Shown one piece after another: positions 59,435 to 64,000 of a stretch of DNA of 64,000 nt; positions within the stretch are counted from its first letter, which is position 1, and each line of letters begins with the position of its first letter. Made by a program: the position numbers and the translations under genes. The stretch spans positions 558,001 through 622,000 of the forward strand of contig NZ_CP130943.1 of NCBI RefSeq assembly GCF_030656875.1. Reading direction: 5' to 3'. The notes under the pieces were generated by a model. The model saw nothing but the letters and a program-made list of their open reading frames with translations. It made no database searches and was not told the origin of the DNA. Origin of the DNA: Prescottella sp. R16. GTDB lineage: Bacteria > Actinomycetota > Actinomycetes > Mycobacteriales > Mycobacteriaceae.

Positions 59435-60511
59435 GTGACGGTGGCGGTGCCGGAATCGGGAGCGGACGGCGGATTCGGCGGTGCGGTGGACTGGCGCCTG
59501 GCCGCCCGGGCCGGCGCCCGCCTGGCCCCCGCCGGTCCGGCCACGTCGCGGTACACCGCCGAGACGATCGTCACCGCACTCGAGGACGCGTCGGTCCGCG
59601 CCGAAGGCCCGGTCCGCGACGTCACAGGCCTGGCGGACGGGCTGCCCGTCCCGGCCGCACAGGTCGTCGACCGCGTCGGCTGGATCGACGCGGCCGCCCG
59701 CTCGATGGCCCACCTGACCGGCACCGACATCGATTCCGCGTCCCGCACGCTGCTGGCCGGGAAACCGGCCGGACTGCAGGCCGGGGCGATGCTCGCCTAC
59801 CTGTCGTCGGCGATCCTCGGCCAGTACGACCCGTTCACCGGGGACCACGGCACACTGCTGCTCGTCGCACCCAACGTGCTGCAGGTCGAACGCACGTTGA
59901 AAGTGTCACCCGCCGACTTCCGGTTGTGGGTGTGCCTGCACGAGGTCACCCACCGCGTCCAGTTCTCGTCCGCCCCCTGGATGGGCGACTACATGCTCGA
60001 CTCCGTCGCCACACTCGGCGACTCGGCCGACGAACCGGTGGGTGAATTCGTCGCCCGGCTGTCCGGGGCCCTGCGGGAACGTCGCCGCGGCAACGACTCC
60101 GAACTTCCCCCCGACCAGCGCGGCATCATCGGCCTGATCCGGGCCACCCAGGCGCCGCCGCAACGTGAGGCCCTCGACCGGATGCTCGTCCTCGGGACCG
60201 TCCTCGAGGGTCACGCAGACCACGTGATGGACGCGGTCGGCCCCGCCGTGGTGCCGTCGGTGGCACGGATCCGGAAGGCGTTCGACGCCCGCCGGCAGCG
60301 CCGCACCAACCCGGTGCAGCGGCTCCTGCGCGCGCTGCTCGGCATGGACGCCAAGATGGCGCAGTACGTGCGCGGCAAGAAGTTCGTCGACGCCGTCGTC
60401 GCCCGGGTGGGCATGGAGCGGTTCAACACGATCTGGACCGGACCCGACACACTGCCGACACTCGACGAGATCGACGACCCCGACGCCTGGATCGCCCGGG
60501 TACTCGGGTGA
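59435..60511 (+). CDS. Zinc-dependent metalloprotease (DUF2342, Rv3626c homologue)
   Basis: A 358-residue protein with the zinc motif CLHEVTHRVQFSSAPWMGDY and a downstream Glu in LEGHADHVMDAVGP. Also called a coenzyme F420 biosynthesis-associated protein in annotation, with no proven F420 role. No signal peptide. GTG 59435 lies 8 bp after dacB, and the 3' end overlaps tilS by 4 bp, so dacB, this gene and tilS are one unit. Confidence 0.9.
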   Translation: MTVAVPESGADGGFGGAVDWRLAARAGARLAPAGPATSRYTAETIVTALEDASVRAEGPVRDVTGLADGLPVPAAQVVDRVGWIDAAARSMAHLTGTDIDSASRTLLAGKPAGLQAGAMLAYLSSAILGQYDPFTGDHGTLLLVAPNVLQVERTLKVSPADFRLWVCLHEVTHRVQFSSAPWMGDYMLDSVATLGDSADEPVGEFVARLSGALRERRRGNDSELPPDQRGIIGLIRATQAPPQREALDRMLVLGTVLEGHADHVMDAVGPAVVPSVARIRKAFDARRQRRTNPVQRLLRALLGMDAKMAQYVRGKKFVDAVVARVGMERFNTIWTGPDTLPTLDEIDDPDAWIARVLG

Positions 60512-61488
60512 CGCTGCTCCCCGAGACCCCCGCGATCCTGGAGGTGCGTCGCGCCGTCCGCGGCTGGCTCGCCCGGCACGCCCCGGCCGGAACCGTCGTC
60601 GTCGCTCTGTCCGGGGGCGCCGATTCGCTCGCCCTCACCGCGGCCACCGTCGCGGAGGCGGCGTCGGTGCGCGCCCTGATCGTCGACCACCGACTCCAGG
60701 ACGGCTCGGACGCCGTCGCCGCGCAGGCTGCAGCCCGGGCCCACACGCTCGGCTGCGCCGGCGCCGACGTGCTCGCCGTCGACGTCACCGGCCCCGGCGG
60801 CCTCGAGGCCGCCGCCCGGGCCGCCCGCTACACCGCCCTCGACGCCGGCCGCGGCGGACACCCGGTCCTGCTCGGCCACACCCTCGACGATCAGGCGGAG
60901 ACGGTGCTCCTCGGGTTGGGGCGAGGCTCGGGCGGACGGTCGATCCGCGGCATGGCCGACTACGACGCGCCGTGGGGCCGTCCGCTGCTCGACGTGCGGC
61001 GGACGGTGACCCGGCAGGTGTGCCGTGACCTCGGTCTCGACCCGCACGAGGACCCGCACAACAGCAACCCGTCGTTCACCCGTGTCCGGTTGCGCACCGA
61101 GGTGCTGCCCCTGCTCGACGACGTCCTCGGCGGCGGGGTCGCGGCCGCGCTCGGACGCACCGCCCGGCAGCTCCGTGAGGACGGTGACGTGCTCGACGCC
61201 CTCGCCGGTCGCGCGTATGCGACAGCACGCGACGGTGACCGTCCCGCCGAACTGGTCGTCGACCGGCTCCATGAGATCCCTGTCGCGGTCCGCCGCCGGG
61301 TGCTGCGGCAGTGGCTTCTGGACTGCGGGGCAAAAGCGTTGACCGACAAGCAGTTACGGTCCGTCGACGATCTCGTCGGCCGTTGGCGTGGGCAGGGGGG
61401 AGTGGCGCTCGGTGGCGGCCGGCCGGACGCCAGGTTGGTTGCATCCCGGCGGCGTGGCAGGCTGTCGACGGGGTTCGTGAACGACTGA
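60508..61488 (+). CDS. tilS: tRNA(Ile)-lysidine synthase
   Basis: A 326-residue PP-loop ATPase that converts C34 of tRNA-Ile(CAU) to lysidine, essential for reading AUA. PP-loop VVALSGGADSLALTAATVAE, then LLGHTLDDQAETVLLGLGRG and GMADYDAPWGRPLLDVRRTV. The C-terminal domain is short, as in other actinobacteria. GTG start overlapping the metalloprotease stop. Confidence 0.95.
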   Translation: MTLLPETPAILEVRRAVRGWLARHAPAGTVVVALSGGADSLALTAATVAEAASVRALIVDHRLQDGSDAVAAQAAARAHTLGCAGADVLAVDVTGPGGLEAAARAARYTALDAGRGGHPVLLGHTLDDQAETVLLGLGRGSGGRSIRGMADYDAPWGRPLLDVRRTVTRQVCRDLGLDPHEDPHNSNPSFTRVRLRTEVLPLLDDVLGGGVAAALGRTARQLREDGDVLDALAGRAYATARDGDRPAELVVDRLHEIPVAVRRRVLRQWLLDCGAKALTDKQLRSVDDLVGRWRGQGGVALGGGRPDARLVASRRRGRLSTGFVND

Positions 61489-61500
61489 GAGGAATGCTCC

Positions 61501-62055
61501 GTGTACGAGGGCGACATCGCATCGGTACTCATCTCCGAGGAGCAGATCAAGGAGCGCACGGCCGAACTGGCCGCCGCGATCGCCGAGCGCTACCCGGTCG
61601 GCGCCCCCGAGGGCGACCTCCTGCTCGTCGGTGTCCTCAAGGGCGCGATCTTCTTCATGACCGACTTCGCGCGCGCGCTGCCCATCCCGACGCAGATGGA
61701 GTTCATGGCCGTCAGCTCGTACGGCTCGTCGACGTCGTCGTCCGGTGTCGTGCGGATCCTCAAGGACCTCGACAAGGACATCGCCGGCCGCCACGTCCTC
61801 ATCGTCGAGGACATCATCGACTCCGGCCTGACCCTGTCGTGGCTGATGCGCAACCTCAGGACCCGCAACCCGGCGTCCCTCGAGGTCGTCACCCTGCTGC
61901 GCAAGCCGGAGGCCGTCAAGGTCGACGTCGAGGTCGCGCACGTGGGCTTCGACATCCCCGACGAGTTCGTCGTCGGCTACGGCCTCGACTACGCCGAGCG
62001 CTACCGCGACCTGCCCTACATCGGGACCCTCGACCCCAAGGTGTACGGCGGATAA
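61501..62055 (+). CDS. hpt: Hypoxanthine phosphoribosyltransferase
   Basis: A 184-residue purine salvage enzyme (hypoxanthine/guanine + PRPP to IMP/GMP). PRPP-binding motif [20 protein letters not shown], flexible loop [20 protein letters not shown] and the base-binding region [23 protein letters not shown] 61501 is 12 bp after tilS. The last 40 bp overlap the converging kinase gene, an unusually long 3' overlap. Confidence 0.97.
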   Translation: MYEGDIASVLISEEQIKERTAELAAAIAERYPVGAPEGDLLLVGVLKGAIFFMTDFARALPIPTQMEFMAVSSYGSSTSSSGVVRILKDLDKDIAGRHVLIVEDIIDSGLTLSWLMRNLRTRNPASLEVVTLLRKPEAVKVDVEVAHVGFDIPDEFVVGYGLDYAERYRDLPYIGTLDPKVYGG

Positions 62056-63959
62056 CCACCACCGGACACGACGCGTTCGAGTGCCCGCAGATCCTCCTCG
62101 AGCAGGCGGAACAGCCAGTACACGAACACGAACGCGGCCACCCCGCCGACGCACAGCACCCGCACCGCGTACACGACGACGGAGATCTCGTCGGGCGACA
62201 GGAACGTCACCCCGGCCACCCCGACCAGCGGCACCGACGCCGCGACCGCGAGATACATCGTGCTGCGCCGGTCCAGGCCTCGTAGCCGGCGGTCGTCGCT
62301 GCTGCTGGTGATGCCCTGCGGCAGCAGCGACGGGTACAGGCAGCGCACCGCGTAGAACGTGACCAGGAAGAACGGGTACGCGACCGCGACGGCACCGCAC
62401 ACCAGCTGTGAACCGAGGAAGTGCACGTACGCGCCCGGCGGCAGCCCGCCGGTCGCGATCTGCAGGGACACCGGGAACGCGATGCCCGCCACCACCCACA
62501 GCGCGAGCACGACGACCGCGATCCGGTCACCCATCAGCAGCGTGTCCGCGCGGGCCCGGGCCAGGGTCGCGGTGTCGTAGGTGCGGCCCCGGCGCAGACC
62601 GCGGGGCACCGTGACGACGTTCCGGATCAGATACAGGCACACGACGATCCCGAGCGTGAACACGATCGGATTGATCACCTGAGAGATCGCGACGAACCGC
62701 TGCTGTGCCTCGGCGGACAGTTCGTCGATGATCAGCGTCTGGTTGTGGTGGTAGTTGTAGATCGCGGCGAGGGCGTTCGGCACGAGGACACTCGACGTCA
62801 CAACCGGCACCATCCACCGGCGCAGCCGGTACCGCGGGCTGTCCGGGGGCGGGTCGACGAGATCCCGGGCGCGGGCGTCCAGGCACAGGTCGAACTGCTG
62901 GGCCAGCTCGGCTCCCGTCGACCACCGGTCGCGGCGGTCCGGGGCCAGGCAGGTCAGCAGCACCCGGCGCAGCGCTGCCGGGCAGTCGTCGGGCAACGTC
63001 GAGACCAGCGCCGGATCGACCGGGCGCCGCCGCAACTCCAGCATCCGGGCCAGCGACGTCGCCGACTCGCCGGCGCCGGGTTCGTCCGCGAACGGCCGCC
63101 GCCCGGTCAACAACTCCCACAGCAGCACCCCGAGCGCGAACAGGTCGCTGCGGACGTCGAGGTCGCCGGCCGACCCCGGAAGACCGGGATGGCACGCCTC
63201 GAGTTGCTCGGGCGACATGTATGCCAGCGAGCCGCCGAAATAGGCGACCGGACTGGTACCGACCACCCGATCACTGAAACTGATGTTGAAGTCGGCCAGC
63301 TTGGGCACCCCCTCCGACGTCAGCAGCACGTTCGCCGGCTTGATGTCCCGGTGCAGGACGCCGCGCCCGTCCGCGTAGTCGAGGGCGTCCGCGAGGCGCC
63401 GTCCCAGCCACGCCACCGTCTCGGGCCACGTCAGGGTCGCGATCTCGGCGCGCACACTCGACCCGCTCGGCCGCAGCTCACCCTTGCGTTCGAGCACCGC
63501 GTCGACCGACTCGAGCAGGAACCGGCCGGACTCGGGCCGGACACCGTCGCCCAGGTCGCCGATCCGGTGGACGACGTCGAGCAGCGTCCCACCCGGCACG
63601 TACTGCATGTACAGCAGCTTGAGGGCGCTGTCGGGCAGTCGCCGCTGATCGAAGACCCGCACGATGTAGTCGTGGTCCAGCCGGGCGAGGGTCTGCGGTT
63701 CCGTGCCGTGGTCCTGGGAGATCTTCACTGCCACGATCCGCTGCATCGACCGCTGCCGGGCGAGGAACACCCGCGCGAACGACCCCCGGCCGAGTGCGGT
63801 CACCAGATCGAACTCGTCGACCCGGTCACCGACGTCGACGCAGTCCAGCGCCTGCTGCGCCCCCGGCTGCGCGACGAGCGTGCCGACCGGACGCCCCCCG
63901 CGCCCCCGCAACCGGGTGACGACGCCGGTGAGGAAGGACACTGTCCGGGAACCGTCCAT
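62016..63959 (-). CDS. Membrane Ser/Thr protein kinase
   Basis: About 647 residues. Kinase domain (about 45-350): Gly loop [17 protein letters not shown] Lys in IVAVKISQD, catalytic loop [17 protein letters not shown], and DFN (KLADFNISF) in place of DFG, then [12 protein letters not shown]. The C-terminal 270 residues contain about six membrane helices ([20 protein letters not shown] onward), instead of the single helix plus PASTA domains of PknB. ATG 63959 overlaps the stop of an upstream gene (TGATG); GTG 63962 is possible. Confidence 0.9.
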   Translation of the reverse strand: MDGSRTVSFLTGVVTRLRGRGGRPVGTLVAQPGAQQALDCVDVGDRVDEFDLVTALGRGSFARVFLARQRSMQRIVAVKISQDHGTEPQTLARLDHDYIVRVFDQRRLPDSALKLLYMQYVPGGTLLDVVHRIGDLGDGVRPESGRFLLESVDAVLERKGELRPSGSSVRAEIATLTWPETVAWLGRRLADALDYADGRGVLHRDIKPANVLLTSEGVPKLADFNISFSDRVVGTSPVAYFGGSLAYMSPEQLEACHPGLPGSAGDLDVRSDLFALGVLLWELLTGRRPFADEPGAGESATSLARMLELRRRPVDPALVSTLPDDCPAALRRVLLTCLAPDRRDRWSTGAELAQQFDLCLDARARDLVDPPPDSPRYRLRRWMVPVVTSSVLVPNALAAIYNYHHNQTLIIDELSAEAQQRFVAISQVINPIVFTLGIVVCLYLIRNVVTVPRGLRRGRTYDTATLARARADTLLMGDRIAVVVLALWVVAGIAFPVSLQIATGGLPPGAYVHFLGSQLVCGAVAVAYPFFLVTFYAVRCLYPSLLPQGITSSSDDRRLRGLDRRSTMYLAVAASVPLVGVAGVTFLSPDEISVVVYAVRVLCVGGVAAFVFVYWLFRLLEEDLRALERVVSGGGYPPYTLGSRVPM

Positions 63960-64000
63960 CACTCGTCACCGTCCGGGGAAGGGGAGTGCGGCAGGGGGAG
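63959..64000 (-). CDS. C-terminal end of upstream gene (partial)
   Basis: The last 13 codons (LPLPHSPSPDGDE) end in a TGA overlapping the kinase ATG. Only the stop-start coupling supports it. Confidence 0.3.
   Translation of the reverse strand, partial: LPLPHSPSPDGDE

Overview
The window is high-GC actinobacterial chromosome, most likely from a mycolic-acid organism of the Rhodococcus/Prescottella/Nocardia group. Gene order follows the Mycobacterium tuberculosis Rv3667-Rv3644c and Rv3628-Rv3624c blocks (acs, degenerate Fic protein, HAD phosphatase, ssd, tad genes, helicase, cspA, topA, holB; later ppa, dacB, metalloprotease, tilS, hpt), and many genes use GTG starts and 4-bp stop/start overlaps. 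The species cannot be fixed from the sequence alone.

Layout. 1-5.1 kb: a truncated LuxR-type ATPase regulator, acetyl-CoA synthetase and a degenerate Fic-fold protein. 5.1-6.9 kb: an HAD phosphatase flanked by two small RNAs in the same positions as in mycobacteria, Ms1 (6S-like) and 6C. 6.9-10.7 kb and 21.5-22.3 kb: a tight-adherence (Tad/Flp) pilus locus (ssd/tadZ-like, tadA, tadB, tadC, Flp pilin, tadE and a tadG-like gene), split by a 10.8-kb mobile element. 22.3-30.8 kb: DUF1998 helicase, cspA, a conserved hypothetical, topA, holB and tRNA-Thr(CGT). 30.9-36.7 kb: one complete 16S-23S-5S rRNA operon with promoter and terminator.

36.8-40.4 kb: two GntR/FCD regulators, an orphan ABC ATPase and an MFS transporter. 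40.4-45.6 kb: an M1 peptidase translationally coupled to a 1303-residue Pls/PosA-type NRPS. 45.7-48.3 kb: a SAM-IV riboswitch leading a class V PLP enzyme, a flavin reductase and a YbaK deacylase. 48.3-51.9 kb: a membrane protein with a divergent TetR regulator, an AhpD-like protein, a crotonase and a 55-aa membrane protein. 52.0-53.7 kb: a secreted SGNH hydrolase facing a cluster of four tiny genes (35-49 aa). 53.9-57.9 kb: arginine antiporter, arginine deiminase, a LexA-family repressor and ppa. 58-64 kb: dacB, metalloprotease, tilS, hpt and a membrane Ser/Thr kinase.

The most notable object is the element at 10,693-21,498. It carries a Bxb1-like serine integrase, HK97-type capsid, scaffold, connector and small-terminase-like genes, but no recognisable portal, large terminase, tail or lysis genes. 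It also carries a C5 methyltransferase/restriction endonuclease pair. This makes it a capsid-encoding phage satellite (phiRv1-like) with a defence cargo. It interrupts the Flp pilin gene exactly at the Glu-Tyr codons of the prepilin processing motif, and joining the two flanks restores a 67-aa in-frame pilin. Its noncoding stretches hold head-to-tail arrays of perfect stem-loops that no gene explains. The second most notable object is the four-microprotein cluster at 53.0-53.7 kb.
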